NCBI GenBank assembly: GCA_017654935.2
Contig: CM065699.1
Coordinates: 39,346,651-39,410,650, forward strand
Reading direction: 5' to 3'
Source of the DNA: Phymorhynchus buccinoides
Lineage: Eukaryota; Mollusca; Gastropoda; Neogastropoda; Raphitomidae
Length of the DNA stretch: 64,000 nt
The position numbers were made by a program, and so were the translations under genes. Below the pieces are notes generated by a model, which searched no databases, had not been told where the DNA came from, and saw nothing but the letters and a program-made list of their open reading frames with translations. Below are positions 1 through 11,800 of the stretch, in pieces. Position 1 is the stretch's first letter. Each line of letters starts with the position of its first letter.

Positions 1-864
1 GTGCCACTAAACTACCTAAAGAATGTAGAAACTTGACTTTTTATTATGAAAGCCTAAGCGGCTAAGGCTATGCTGTTGAATTTACATTTTCTGAAAAGAA
101 GACTGAGACTCAAGTGAGAGGGGACCTTCTTCCAATTGGGGGATGTTTATCCTGCCCCACGGCCAAAGTCTTCATTTAGAGAAATTAGACTGCTATTGGC
201 GCACAGGATGCATGCTTTGCGAGTTCAACTTCGTGTCATCCATTCCACCGGCACACACGGCCTACTCGTACCGAATAGGAATGGGCTTTGCGTACGTGCA
301 AGATCTTGTGCGTGCGTTTGCACACAGGACCTCGGTTTTAGGTTTCATCCGAAGAACCTTATTCAGGCATACAAAATTTTCAATGGTATCTAAGGCCTAG
401 ATAATATTTCAATCGATTCCATCTTTTGAGTTTCACATGTTACTAACAGTAACACTACCAGAAATTGAGAGCAAAATTTATGTCAAGTATTGTAGAACTA
501 AATTACTAATAAAAGAAAATGTTCTTATTCAGAGTTGCTAATCACTGGAATTGTTTATCATCTAACATGAAATTTGCACCTAAATCAGTAAATGGGTCCT
601 AATATTAGTAATAAGAACCTTTTGGATACAAGTCCAAGATTCAAAGATCTTTTTTTTAATTTTGATTAATCATTTAATGGATGGCATTGAACATTATTTA
701 TAGGTGTGCAACCAGACCTACAAATAATTAATTCATAAAAATACTCATTCAAAGAGGGGACGTTATATAGGCTGCGAGGCCTACGGCTATAATGAAACTA
801 AGCCTGTCCCTACCTACCTATGTTTTGTTTGTGTGTATCATGTATGTCTGGAGTCAGGAGACAC
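1..864. other. No gene recognised
   Basis: AT-rich sequence with short overlapping open frames at 136-400 that lack codon bias or domain similarity. No splice-bounded exon, RNA gene or clear repeat was recognised. Confidence 0.5.
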
Positions 865-1135
865 TGACTAACATCAGGAGACACTTTTTCAGTAACAGAG
901 TGACTAACTATTGGAAGTTGGAACGCACTTCCTGCTCAGACAAAACTTGCACCTGATACTAACAAATTCAAAAACCTCCTGGACAAAGACCGAAACCTTA
1001 GTAAATTAAAATACCAGTAAGTCTAATAGTCTACCAGAACATCACAGCTGTCACCTGTGCTAACTGAATTTTAAAAAAGAAAAGAAAAGAAAAGAAAAGA
1101 CGCTTGAGAGGTCGACCTGACCTGAGTGAATTGTG
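865..1135 (+). mobile_element. 5'-truncated LINE 3' end (copy 1)
   Basis: The sequence matches the copy at 59481-59760 and encodes the last part of a non-LTR reverse transcriptase ORF. The pattern is the RVTNYWNALP...FKNLLD tail typical of CR1/Jockey-like elements. This copy carries a 7-bp duplication near 929 (TTGGAAGTTGGAACGC where the other copy has TTGGAACGC), which breaks the frame. An AAAAG-rich stretch and GACGCTTGAGAGG follow the coding part in both copies. The family call rests on recognising the C-terminal pattern, not on a search. Confidence 0.6.
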
Positions 1136-1149
1136 AGTTTTTTTAATGG

Positions 1150-1890
1150 AAGTGCTTATCCCCACGACAGTCGTGCCCATAAGCTTTTCCTTCCGTTTTC
1201 CTTATTCCCACGACTGTCGTGCCGATAATGGAAAGGGGCTGTGGACATTATGGGCACGACCGTTGCGCATGGGCAAAAGAGCTGGAAGGAAACCCTCGAT
1301 CGCGTGACATTAACAAAATAGCGGGAAAGCAAAGTTTGGGAAGGAACGTGCGTCCACTGACAGACAAAGAGAAAGTTTAGTAGAGACAGTGAGCGGCGAG
1401 GTCAAATAAAGAGGAAAGTCCAGTCTACACTTAGACTTCTTTCTATTTTTAGCTTCATTTTTCACCGGAAATGGAAAGTAGCGGCTCTGTACTGTAGCCT
1501 GCATTCTATAGAGCCACTGGCGGCTATTTAGCCACGGCCTTTGAAAAACTGGGCAAAGGACAAAAACGGCAAGAAAATATGCCTACCGGAAATGAAATAA
1601 TAAGTAAATAACAGAAGCAGCACAAAAAAACCAAAAAAAACAAAAATGGCATGCAGGTTCGTGGTGATAAGGTTTTTTCACCCGTTTTCATTATCCCATG
1701 ACTGTCGTGGCGATAAGGTTTTTCACGTGTTTTCATTATCCCCACGACTGTCGTGGCCATAAGGTTTTCATTATCCACACGACTGTCGTGGCGATAAGGT
1801 TTTTCACCCGTTTTCATTATCCCCACGACTGTCGTGGCCATAAGATTTTTCACCTGTTTTCATTATCCCGACTGTCGTGGCCATAAGGTC
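1150..1890. repeat. Tandem repeat around CACGACTGTCGTGG palindrome
   Basis: The unit has a short inverted core (CACGACTGTCGTGG) followed by a TAAGG...TTTTCATTATCC spacer. It recurs at about 1163, 1206 and 1255, then five more times between 1690 and 1886 with spacing of roughly 45 to 60 bp. Open frames through it are repeat translations. Confidence 0.75.
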
Positions 1891-1917
1891 GGCCTTTTTT
1901 AATAATTCAAAATCGTT

Positions 1918-2110
1918 GCGAGTTAAAATACTTACACAGCCTGTAGGGTTAACATTCCTAGCTCGCTACTATGAGAGTGACTATTTGCGAAAACCACAAA
2001 TTTCACTTTTTCGTTACTTGAACCATTTACCTAACCCTAACCCTAGAAAAAAGTGAAATTTGTCGTTCATGCTCAATGTCCCAAATAGTCGATCTTATAG
2101 TATGGCTCCC
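1918..2110. repeat. Foldback repeat with CCTAACCCTAACCC loop (family I)
   Basis: AAATTTCACTTTTT and AAAAAGTGAAATTT form inverted arms about 30 bp apart around a short telomere-like CCTAACCCTAACCC stretch. A second copy lies at 57735-57912 in the opposite orientation, with the same CTATGAGAGTG-type outer sequence. Confidence 0.65.
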
Positions 2111-2390
2111 CCCCCCCACCTGCATGCGCATCTCGACCCTTCCAACGAAAGTGTCGCCATCTTAGTCCTTATTTGTGTGTAAACAAAGTGAAAATATTAT
2201 CTAAATGTGTAAAGAAAACATCCAGATGTTATAAATACAGTTTAGATAAGTTTCGAATTGGAACAGCCAAATACGCAGCATCGATCTGGCATTTTTCAAA
2301 CAAAGTTACTGACTAAGATGGCGGTCTCCCATAATATGGCGCTCCTTGTGGCCGGATATGACGACAGTGGGTACAAGCCATAGCGAGCTA
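2103..2390. repeat. Dispersed repeat, second copy at 55338-55592 (family J)
   Basis: About 250 bp shared almost base for base with 55338-55592, including GCGCATCTCGACCCTTCC, CATCCAGATGTTATAAATAC and AAGATGGCGGTCTCCC. It has GCGCAT and ATGGCG-type ends but no coding frame. The type of element is unknown. Confidence 0.7.
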
Positions 2391-2413
2391 GGAATTTTAA
2401 CGAGCTAGGAATT

Positions 2414-2664
2414 TTAACCCTTTCGTCGCCAGACATTTTTCAGCCAAAAAATACCATTAAGCTTAACGGGGTAGAGGACCAAATAGTTTTGCAATGTTGC
2501 GGATTCATCTGTAACATGTATAAGTATAACATTAGGCCTATCCTTACCTCCCAAAATTAAGAAAATAGGGTCTTTGGATAACAGGCCCTGATTTGATGCC
2601 TTTTAGTGACATGGGTGGTAAACCATTGTGGTGCTAAAATACGACATTGGCGGTGAAAGGGTTA
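2414..2664. mobile_element. piggyBac-like MITE (family A)
   Basis: About 250 bp bounded by TTAACCCTTTCGTCGCCA and TGGCGGTGAAAGGGTTAA. The TTAA at each end and CCCTTT terminal inverted repeats fit the piggyBac superfamily signature (TTAA target, CCCTTT-type termini). Five more full copies and one partial copy occur in this window. No transposase is encoded. Confidence 0.75.
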
Positions 2665-3612
2665 ACCCGACACAGCCTTCTTCACACAGCCGAAGACACA
2701 TATTTCCTTATCGGCGCCCAAAACATGATGTCTGACATGCCCGACCGGCGAATAAATTCCCGCCACAGCCCGACTATGAGCAGAAGTGAACTTTTTTTTT
2801 TGCCTTCCAATTTCATTTTAGTTACGTCAAAATACCTCTTTACGTCAAGAAACTTCCCATCACGTAGCGTAGGCTTGCGTTATCAAAACATTCACGAAGT
2901 GTGACAAACTGAACTTCCAAATAACTTGAAATTCGGCTTATTAGTTACTCTCTCTGACAAAATAACTTGTGACATTTCTTACAACAGAACATTTAAAGGT
3001 ACTAGTTAACTCAGTTTGTAAATGTATCTTACTCAATGCCTACTTGAACCTGTCAAACGCCACTTCAAAAAATAAATGTTTTTCCGGTTTTGGGTCTCTT
3101 CCACAGTTAGCCTAAAACCTTATGGTCAGGTTTGGGGTCATGTACTAAATGATCTAGAATGACCTGGATCTGGTTAGATACGTTGCAGACGCCACTTCTG
3201 GCGATAAATCGCGACGAAACCAGGATAGCGCATGTACCTAATAGGCCTAGAAAATATAGAGGGGTAAAGACCTACTGTTTACCCTGGGTTAAGACCATTA
3301 AGGCAAAACAACCGATCCCAGGGATCGGGTCTCGTTAGTCAGAACAAGTCTGCCTCGCACAACAGGGAAAAAAAGTGCACAGCGATTCAAATGATGCCGG
3401 GCGCCTGAATGAATGAATATTAAATTTTACGTCCTCCCGGTCCTACGGACGCATGCGGGACATTAATTCCAATTTCGTTTTGGACTGGGCGCCTCACGCC
3501 TCCCTCCTTTTATGCCCCTAGTACAGCTTTAACCCCCCTCCCCCCCAGTTCAGCCGGGAAGGCCCAGGACCCATTTCCAAAAGCACACCAAAAAATACAT
3601 TATATACTATAG
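2665..3612. other. No gene recognised
   Basis: Mixed unique sequence with short open frames only. A fragment near 3430 (ACGTCCTCCCGG...GGGACATTAATTCC) resembles the start of the family F repeat. Nothing else was supported. Confidence 0.45.
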
Positions 3613-4220
3613 TATGAATATAAAATCTGTTATTATCTGAGCTCCATTCCCCTAATCTGAAGGACTAAAAAGTTGGTGCATTTCAAATGCAGAATAGTTT
3701 GCTTTGATAAAAACTTTTTTTTGGGTCCAATGTCTGTATTTGTGAACCTCAGAAACAAACCCAGTTATCTTTAACTTTACGATTTGTTCTGTGTTCTGAA
3801 AAGAAGAATAAGAAAATAATGTGCTGATTTACTTTTTCTCCCAATGAGGGAGATGGACAGTGCCTATATATATGCAAAGACAGCCGTTTCGTCTTGTGAA
3901 AGACTCTTCAGCTGCAGGTAAAAATATAATAGACATGACTAGGGAGGGCCAACTACTACTTAGGGGTCGAGAGGACGTAAAACACTAAGTATCATCAGGG
4001 CCAACTACTGAGATGATATCCAAAAATAAGGATAAAAATAGTATGAATATAAAATCTGTTATTAGCTGAGCTCCATTCCCCTAATCTGAAGGACTAAAAA
4101 GTTGGTGCATTTGAAATGCAAAATAATTTGCTTTGATAAAACTTTTTTGTGTCCAATGTCTGTATTTGTGAACCTCAGAAACAAACTCAGTTTGTACTGT
4201 TTCTTTTTAACTTAGAGCTG
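3613..4220 (+). repeat. Two direct copies of a family D foldback arm
   Basis: 3613-3775 and 4040-4195 are near-identical direct repeats sharing AAGGACTAAAAAGTTGGTGC and GTGAACCTCAGAAACAAA, about 425 bp apart. The same sequence forms the arms of the foldbacks at 34500-35080 and near 57040. Confidence 0.75.
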
Positions 4221-4559
4221 GTTTGCTTTTATTTGGTTTGCGAGTTGGGATTCGGAATGAGCGGCGTGGGAGCAACGCCACTGTACGGCCCAGAAGATGG
4301 GACAGCAAAATAAAAATAAAACCTACTCTCTCTCTCTCCCTACCCTCCTCCCCTCTCTCTCTCTGACACACACACAAACTTTAGTTACAACCTTACAACA
4401 AATACTTGAAAGGGTCACATTCAGGACATTTCTTTTTGTGGCGGGTAAACTAAAAATTGCAAACTCCTGCGGCTTAAAAGTTAGCATGGATGTTCAGTCA
4501 GGATGTGCAGTGTCCAGGATTTTGCGAAGTATGCTGCAGTTACAACTTGAGGTTTCATG

Positions 4560-5160
4560 GAAACTAGCGCTACTCCGAGTACCAGTAACGCCTAGTAACG
4601 GTAACGCCTAGTAACGGTAACGCCAAGTACTCGTAACGCTGAGAACAGCAAATTTGAAGCGATTCGGTTAAGAAACGGCGGAGTTATAAGGCCCCGTATC
4701 CCGTTGGCGCTGCTGTGAGAGTGACGCGCTCTCCATAGTAACGGTAACGCCTAGTAATGGTAACGCTTAGTAACGGTAACGCCAAGTACTGGTAACGCTG
4801 AGCACAGCAAATTTGAAGCGATTCGGTTAAGAAAAGGCGGCGTTATAAGGCCCCGTTTCCCGTTGGCGCTGCTCTGAGAGTGACGCGCTCTCCCGATTCT
4901 CGTCAAATTTCCTGCCATGCTTTGCCACGGCCATAGCAAGCCTGACAGCAAATTTGAAGCGATTCAGTTAAGAAACGGCGGAGTTATTCGTGAAAAGGTG
5001 AAGCGGCGTATAGCGCGCGCGTTTCTGACGCGCATTTGCGAAACCGCGCAAATGACACGGCCGCCTCGGTTGCCGTTGCCATCGGCCCGTTAGGGCTCAC
5101 AGAAAATTTGAAGCGATTCGGTCGAAAAACGGCGGAGTTATAAGGCCCGTTTCGTGTTTC
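4560..5160. repeat. Degenerate tandem repeat, unit about 150 bp
   Basis: AAATTTGAAGCGATTCGGT followed by a GGCGGAGTTATAAGGCC block occurs at about 4650, 4808, 4948 and 5105. TAACGGTAACGCC/TAGTAACGG submotifs lie between the first copies. Part of it (about 4990-5185) returns in reverse complement at 22100-22440. Confidence 0.7.
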
Positions 5161-5557
5161 AGACACACACACGGACAGTTGGCTTATTACTATAATTATG
5201 ATTTGGTATTTTGGCAACTGGCAAATGTTTTATTAAACTTTTTACTGGGGTTAGTTTTCATGGGTAGGACTTGACCGGCCCTTTCCCATGTCGCCCTTTT
5301 GAAGGAGTCTTGTTTCGCCCTTTTTTATAAAAAAACCCTCAAAATTCATAACCTCATGTTCATAGGAGTACGGGAGAAGCATGTGTGTGTGTTGGTGTGT
5401 GCGTGCACTTATTTGTATTTTGCAATGCTGTTATTGTCATGACATAAATGCTTTTTAAAGTCTGTGGGTTATTTTAAAATAATAAAAATGCTTTTATTTA
5501 TGTTTCAAGGAAACTAATGCATCAGTACATTTGTCCCTTTTTTGTGGAATGAGAGAT

Positions 5558-6472
5558 TACCGTAATTCGCGGACTATAAGCCGCAACTTTTTTTCTTCGA
5601 GCAGGTGTGTGTGTTGTGTGTGCGAGTGTTGTGTGTGTTCTGTGTGGGTATATGTGCTTGCATGTGTATGTGTTCGGCAAGAGGGGGGGGGGGGGGGTGA
5701 GTGAGTGTGTGCGAGTATGTGTCTGTGAGTGTGAGTACACATGAGTGTTTTGTGTACGTGAGTGCGCGTGTGTGTCTGTGTGTGTGCACGCATGTTTGTA
5801 CAAGTGTATGCTTGAGTAAGTTTGTGTGCGTTTCAGTGATAATGTGTTTTCTGTGTGTTTGATGAAATGTGTATGGGTCTGCGTGTGTATATCTGTGTGC
5901 AAGAACGCGCTCACTCGCGTGCGTGCACGTACGTGTGTGTGTGTCTGTTGTGCGTGTGTGAGTGTTTTAATGCTGATTGTAAGCACTTTGTGCTCGATAA
6001 AAAGCGCTATATAAGCATCTGTTTATTATTATTATTTAACCACCCCCCCCTGCAGCTAGTACTGTGACGCTGCCTAAACGATATCGAAAGTGAAAGTAAA
6101 CTCAACTCAGTGGCATCCTTGATTCAGACCTTTGATCTGTGGCCTTGTTCACGGTTGATGACAAAAAAATCACCTTGATTTCGGTATATTTTTCACAAAA
6201 TTCTTTTCGCAACAATGACGAACACTGTTCAACTCTAGACTCAACCGGTCGGACATCGTGCATCGCTTTTTTTTTGGCAGTCAACACACCCGCGATCAAC
6301 TCTAGACTCAACCGGAAGCGGACATCGTGCCTCGCTATTTTTACGCTGCTCTAACACATGCGTTACTTTTTTTCAGACTCCATGTTTTTTTTGCGGCTCC
6401 CATTTTTTTTAAAGGCATTAGGGGGTGCAGCTTATATTACGAAGCGGCTTGTAGTCCGTGAATTACGGTACT
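5558..6472. mobile_element. DNA-transposon-like element with TACCGTAATTC termini
   Basis: The left end ACCGTAATTCGCGGACTATA and the right end TAGTCCGTGAATTACGGT are inverted copies of each other, 915 bp apart. Between them lie a GT-rich microsatellite (5600-5960), an AGCGCTATATAAG-type retroelement tail (5985-6035) and a direct repeat (6233-6270 and 6297-6337). No transposase frame is visible, so it is non-autonomous and carries later insertions. Confidence 0.6.
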
Positions 6473-6901
6473 CGGATAGAAATCTGCACATGCAACACAA
6501 CACAGAAAGGGGGAGAAAGAGAGTGGTCTTTGCAAAAGAAATGAAAGGGCGAAGCGGCACTTCCACTTCTGCTGTGTTACACAAAGGGCGAAATGGGAAA
6601 GGGCCAATGGGGACGTTACCTTCCCTAGTGTGGTGTACAACTGAGTGGTGAGTGAATCATGTGTGCCTGTCAATACTTTCACACAACATAAAAAAGACCT
6701 TGTCAATACTTTCAGTTTCACACAACATAAAAAAGACTTTTAAACACAAATGACTAGTTTGTGCGGTTCCTTTTACTGCATGATAAACAAAAGTACTTTT
6801 TCACAGGTTTTATGTACATGACAAACAAGTTGAAAGAGCGTATGAGGAGGGAGAGAAAAAGAAGAGGGGGGTGGGGGGGTGGCAAAACATAGAGGGACAT
6901 T

Positions 6902-7402
6902 ATGTTTACATGTCGTCGCTGTCCGACGCTAACCGTGTATTTACACAATCAGTGATTTTACAGGAGCATCAAAAAACATATTGTCGCCTGCTACAAAGTC
7001 AATCCCCATTTGATATACGCTTGACCCTTCTTCTTTACCGATGAGTAAACATGTGACACAATAAAAGTTGCATCAACACCCAAAATTTTTGTGATAATTC
7101 AGTTACACGGTTAGTCACAAAGTTAGTGCATTGTTCTCACAATGGGAGATACGACAGCTGCCGGCAGTTACACGATTAGCGTGACCAGTTACACGCTTAT
7201 CGCGTCAAAACCAGCAACAACCCGCCACATACACGATTATTTCCGTGGTATCATGTGACAAATTTGAGCATTTTCATTGGTCGCAGACACAAGATATTTA
7301 TAGAAGACCTGCGTGAGGTCACTGGAAGGAGTTTCAGTAAAAAATCTATTTTTGTCAAATTTTGTAGATACACGGTTAGCGTCGGACAGCGACGATATAT
7401 AA
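6902..7402. repeat. 28-bp inverted repeats around 440 bp
   Basis: The 28 bp around ACGGTTAGCGTCGGACAGCG at about 7372-7400 is the exact reverse complement of 6917-6945. The interior has related TTACACGATTAGCG-type motifs (7160-7230). It may be a foldback element with eroded ends; no coding content. Confidence 0.55.
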
Positions 7403-7491
7403 CAAAGAGAAAAAACATTGTCCTCATTGACATTACAATGAACAGATTACTGAAAAACAAACGAACCAAGTTTGTCTGATTTGTCAAAAGT

Positions 7492-7738
7492 TTAACCCAT
7501 TCGCCACCAATGTCGCATTTATGCACCACAATGGTTTAACACCCATGTCACTAAAAGGCATCAAATCAGGGCCTGTTATTCGAAGACCCTATTTTCTTAA
7601 TTTTGGGAGGTAAGGATAGGCCTAATGTTACACATGTCACAGAGGAATTCCCAATATTGCAGATACAAAATTTTCTCTACCCAGCTAAGTTTAATGGTAT
7701 TTTGTGGGCTGAAAAATGGCTGGCGGCGAAAGGGTTAA
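7492..7738. mobile_element. piggyBac-like MITE (family A), reverse copy
   Basis: A full-length copy, reverse of 2414-2664. It runs from TTTAACCCATTCGCCACCA to TGGCGGCGAAAGGGTTAA, with the shared interior CAAATCAGGGCCTGTTAT. Confidence 0.75.
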
Positions 7739-9843
7739 AGTCAGTTTCATACATTGCGTTCTCTTCAAAGCTATGACTCCAGATAATGCTTCAATAAATT
7801 AATATTCAGCTCTAATTTCATAATCTTGCGGTTACAGTTGATTTATTTTTGTAAATTGGTTTCTTGTATTTTTTGGGCCAAAATGGGCCATCACTGGCAG
7901 AACATGCATGCATTCATCATCACAGGTACACAAAAAAGTTCATTTCTCCCAGTTTTAGTGCAAATAAACAACAATAAACATAAACTTAGAATCACACACA
8001 CACATAAAAAGCAGACAACCTCACACATTGAAAATAAACCATGTAGATAGAATACAAAAGATCCAAAACATTGATTTTAATTTTTATCGCGATAGCTCAG
8101 AATTTAGCAGATCTATTCATTCGTTTCGATTACCCACTTCACCCTTCACAACACATGTAATCTGAGCAGATTATAAAATCGAAAGATGAAAGGTATGTGT
8201 TGTAATATACAAGTCCAGTGGTCACAAAAATAAATCAGTCTGGGAAGACTGAAACCAGGCTGCTGAGCTTCATCTGCTTAAAGGATGCGATTCTGAGAGT
8301 GTTGCTCTAATTTCATGACCAACACTGCAGGTGTCTGTAGTTCTCGGGCCTGATTAACACCAGGATATCATTATGAAAGGAAGTTTGCATAGAGTACAGC
8401 CCTGTCACACAGTCTGACTGATATGGAACTCCATAGTATCATCATCGTAAACATCCGCCTCATTTACATCAATCATCAAAGAAAATTTATCTCAAATTAT
8501 GTGGCCTTGCATGCCCTGCTCTCATAGTGACCTTGGTTTTTATTTCCAATCCAGTCTATGTCTTGATGTGTTCGGGTCAAAGTCATGGGGATCAGTATGT
8601 TCTGGGAGCTGTCGAAGGATGGACATAGTGGCACCCTCGGAAGAGGACCTCACTCACGCTGGCTCCGCGACTAAGACATTGTCGTCAGTAGGGAGGGCTT
8701 AGTAGGTGGTGTCCTGCGTACAGGCTCCACTGAACTCCGCCGAGGTGACTCTGCAACAGTGCAGTGTCTCCTCAGTTGGTTGCCTCCTGACGGCCCAGCC
8801 TTACATAGATTGGCTCCCCTTGGATTGCTGATTTCGGATTCTGCAACCTGACAGTGACAAAGCAGGGCGTGGCTGTGAATTGGAATTCAGAATGAGCTGC
8901 GTGGGAGCATTGCTACTGTGCGGCCTAGAAGATGAGACAGACAAAAATAAAAATAAAAATAAACAACAAAAGTCATTCCTCTCGAATTGACAAACTGAAT
9001 GACAAGGAAATTGAATGATAAAATCAACACCTAACAAATGAGAACATTAGGTTGATTTATCACCCTTTCACTTAGGTAGCACGATACAAAGCATTACTTC
9101 TGTGAGCGAGGAGGGCAAGCTCGCTCTGTCTTTGTCTCTGCTTCCGTCTCTCTCACGCACAAGCGGCAAAAACATAGCCTGCCTTCTAGTTCTATCTGAC
9201 CACGGGAAATATGATAAGCAATGAGAGGTACCTCCCACTGGGCCACCAGAAGGTCATTGGAAATTCGAACACTATCCAGGAAGAGGTGACTGTTGTGTAA
9301 CAGTTGATGTTTGCGAAGGCAAAGAGTTTGGTGTTTGACCCAAACTCAGCACTATGCAAGCATCTGCCTTCAAGTTATGCCCTTCACTGCCACGCCCGTT
9401 TCCTGTTCTGAGGCAACTATTTGCCAAGCCGTTTTAGGTTGCGTAGTCTATCGCAAAAAAAACCGAATAAAAGTGCATTATAATCAATACTTTTCTGAAA
9501 GGGAAGCGCCAATGAAACGCCTTCCCAACTTTGCTAAGTAGCGGCTAGCTTTCCCTATGCCCCTGAAATGCGTCTCAGATCTGGTTTCCCCTTTCACAAG
9601 CCATGGATAGCTCAAATGCGCAGTGTTGGTGTGAAGCGGGTCACCCTATTCACTAAGTAAAACTATCAAGCACGGTGCACTGAAAACGTGCAGCTGTCAA
9701 GAATTGACGAGCACAGTTATCAATCTTGAAGTGTGAACTGTCTAGAATGCAAAGTATGTAGAGTAACCATAGCCTGCAACATTTGCATGGCCCCAGGCTT
9801 TAGCGGGTTTGGTGAAAGTAAAATTCCTTCACTCTGGTCCGAC
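7739..9843. other. No exon recognised; presumed 3' flank of the minus-strand gene
   Basis: 8875-8960 repeats 4250-4325 (GTGGGAGCA...GCCTAGAAGATG...ACAAAAATAAAAATAAA). Otherwise no splice-bounded coding segment was found. The part next to 9844 would be the 3' untranslated region of the last exon. Confidence 0.4.
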
Positions 9844-10098
9844 TCAGTTTTGGCCGCTCTGAGAAGCGGCGGACATCTTCCTGGCAGGGTCCATTTCCGT
9901 GATGGTGATCGAGTTCTTGGCAAGGGAGTGCACTCTGGCCAGGTGTCGAGGCAGGGGCAGAGTGGCCCGCCCTGTCTTGCCCAGGTTCTTGATGCCGGCC
10001 AGGACCGAGGGCCCCTCGAACTTCACCCGACATCCGAACAGCTCCGGGCGATCCTTCAGCGCCGGGGCGAAGGTGGTCCCACGAAAACGCACGTCCAT
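9844..10098 (-). CDS. Terminal exon of an unrecognised minus-strand gene
   Basis: Reading on the minus strand from a TTGCAG acceptor (10099-10104), the exon opens in phase 0 with MDVRFRGTTFAPALKDRPEL and runs 84 codons to a TGA. Third codon positions are GC-rich, as in the other exons. It joins without a frame break to the exon at 17605-17744, which ends in phase 0. The product is basic, with a FRGTTFAPALKDRPELFG core and KTGRATLPLP downstream. It could be the C terminus of a long axonemal protein such as SPAG17, but that is a vague resemblance from memory and no symbol is given. The DIRS element begins 23 bp upstream of the acceptor. Confidence 0.6.
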   Translation of the reverse strand: MDVRFRGTTFAPALKDRPELFGCRVKFEGPSVLAGIKNLGKTGRATLPLPRHLARVHSLAKNSITITEMDPARKMSAASQSGQN

Positions 10099-10164
10099 CT
10101 GCAAGCGCGGCAAACGTGAAATGAGGAATTTTTATTAATTCTACTATCTATTTTATCTATATAC

Positions 10165-10300
10165 TTACCATTCCACTACAAAGTGCATATTTGTACAAGA
10201 TTAGCTTGGAAGACAGAAATAAAAACAAGAGTGTCTTACTACCACAACTCCCAATCCACGTAACTTCCGGTGTAGCAGACTACTCACTTTCTTGAAAGCA
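10165..10300 (+). repeat. DIRS left inverted terminal repeat
   Basis: Matches the reverse complement of 16046-16174 over about 130 bp with few differences (for example AGAAATAAAAAC against AGAACAAAAAC). It contains CCATTCCACTACAAAGTGCA and AACTTCCGGTGTAGCAGAC. The outer 10122-10164 is specific to the left end and reappears inverted in the internal complementary region. Confidence 0.9.
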
Positions 10301-10368
10301 AGCACCCAATAAAAGGGAAGGTACACATTCAAAAACCATTAGGAGGGAGGTGGGAGGGTCAATTAAAT

Positions 10369-10465
10369 GTAGTGGAATGGTAAGTATATAGATAAAATAG
10401 ATAGTAGAATTAATAAAAATTCCTCAATCTATTCTATCATCCTTACCATTCCACTACAAAGTGCA
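10369..10465. repeat. DIRS internal complementary region
   Basis: The left half (10369-10425) is the reverse complement of the element's left end. The right half (10425-10465) is the reverse complement of its right end. The fused junction reads AATTCCTCAATCTATTC. In DIRS-1-like elements this region templates completion of the circular DNA before integration. Confidence 0.88.
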
Positions 10466-10652
10466 AGATTACCAACAAGGAGGAGGGTAATGGTAAAGCA
10501 CTACTCTGAGACCACGGAACAAACCATGACAGAGATATCACATAAACACACACATACCCTCTAGAATAAGAAGGTAAATCCGCAAAGCATGTTACATATC
10601 CCCCAAAAGACTTAAAATAAGTCTATAAAAACAAACAGACAAAAGTCATACC

Positions 10653-11800
10653 TCAAAAGGACACCGTCTTGGAGGACAACACAGCACGGCGAATACCAAA
10701 AGTGTTGTCCTGCCGGAGAGTGGAAAACTCGCGCAGATAGTAAGAGGTAAAGGTAGTCTCCGACTTCCAGAAGGCGGAGGACATAATGGCAGGGACTGGA
10801 ACACCCCTGACCAAGGCTAGTGAGGTGCTAATAGCCCTAACTTCGTGAGCCCGTATACCTGGGGGAGCAGAACGATCGGCGTGGGAGTAGGCTAGTCGAA
10901 TCAACTCGACTAAACTAACCAGCGAGCCAAAGTGGCCTTACGGATATCGCTTGAATAATTGGAATTCAAAGAAATGAAAAGGCGGCGCTTCTGGCTACGG
11001 AACGAGGCTGACCGAAGGAGATACGTGCGCAAACAGCGAACCGGGCACAGACATCTATCCTCATCGTCCGGAGCGAGGATGTTAGAGAGACTCTCGATAA
11101 CAACCAACGGAGAAGCTTGCTGAGCCGATTGATTTTTCGCACGGAATTCCGGTAGAAAAGACAGGGAGATCGAGGAACCATCCTCCGCGAACTCATAATC
11201 ATTAACTAAACCACTAAGAGCGTGGATACCACTCACACGTCTCGCTAAGGCAAGACTAACAAGGAAAAGCGTCTTAAAAGAAAGAAGCTTAAAAGATAAC
11301 GAAGAAAGCGGTTCACATTCTGACCTGAGAAAGTGAAGCACAAGAAAAACGTCCCATTGCGGAAGTCTGATGGTCGGGCGAATTGACTTATTACGCAAAC
11401 CATCCAAAAAATGGGAAACCAAAACAGAAGAAGCAAAGGAAGGTTGACGACCAGTAGCAATAGAAATAGTGCTAATAACCGCCGACTTATAACCTGACAA
11501 AGTTTGGGCCAAGAGGCCCTTCTCATTATGCAAATGAGACAAAAAGGAAACAAACTGAGCACCAGTCGGGTGCAAAGGAGAAAAAGACTCAACTGTACAG
11601 AAATTGAACCAAGAGGTCCAACGCAAGGAATACAAGGTATTAGTGCTTTGACGGCGGGATTGAAGAATCACTTCAATGGCTTCACTTCTCAGACCCTGTG
11701 ACCGCAACCCTGACCGCAAAGTAGCCAAGCGGTCAGATGAAGGACGGCAGGATTTCGATGCGGAACGCCTGTGCGCGGTTGAACCAGAGACCTTGGGGTC
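10653..11800 (-). pseudogene. DIRS tyrosine recombinase ORF, broken by a 5-bp duplication
   Basis: The minus-strand frame overlaps the end of the RT ORF by about 100 bp and encodes a tyrosine recombinase. The first catalytic Arg is in LALARRVSGIHAL (about 11220-11260). After the break come the HxxR box in RAHEVRAIS (about 10835-10860) and the Tyr in SYYLRE (about 10728-10748). A tandem duplication of ACTAA (plus strand, 10909-10918) shifts the frame and gives an immediate stop, separating the catalytic Arg from the His-Arg-Tyr part. Otherwise both parts are open and well conserved, so the break looks recent or could be a consensus error. The start is not defined. Confidence 0.85.
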
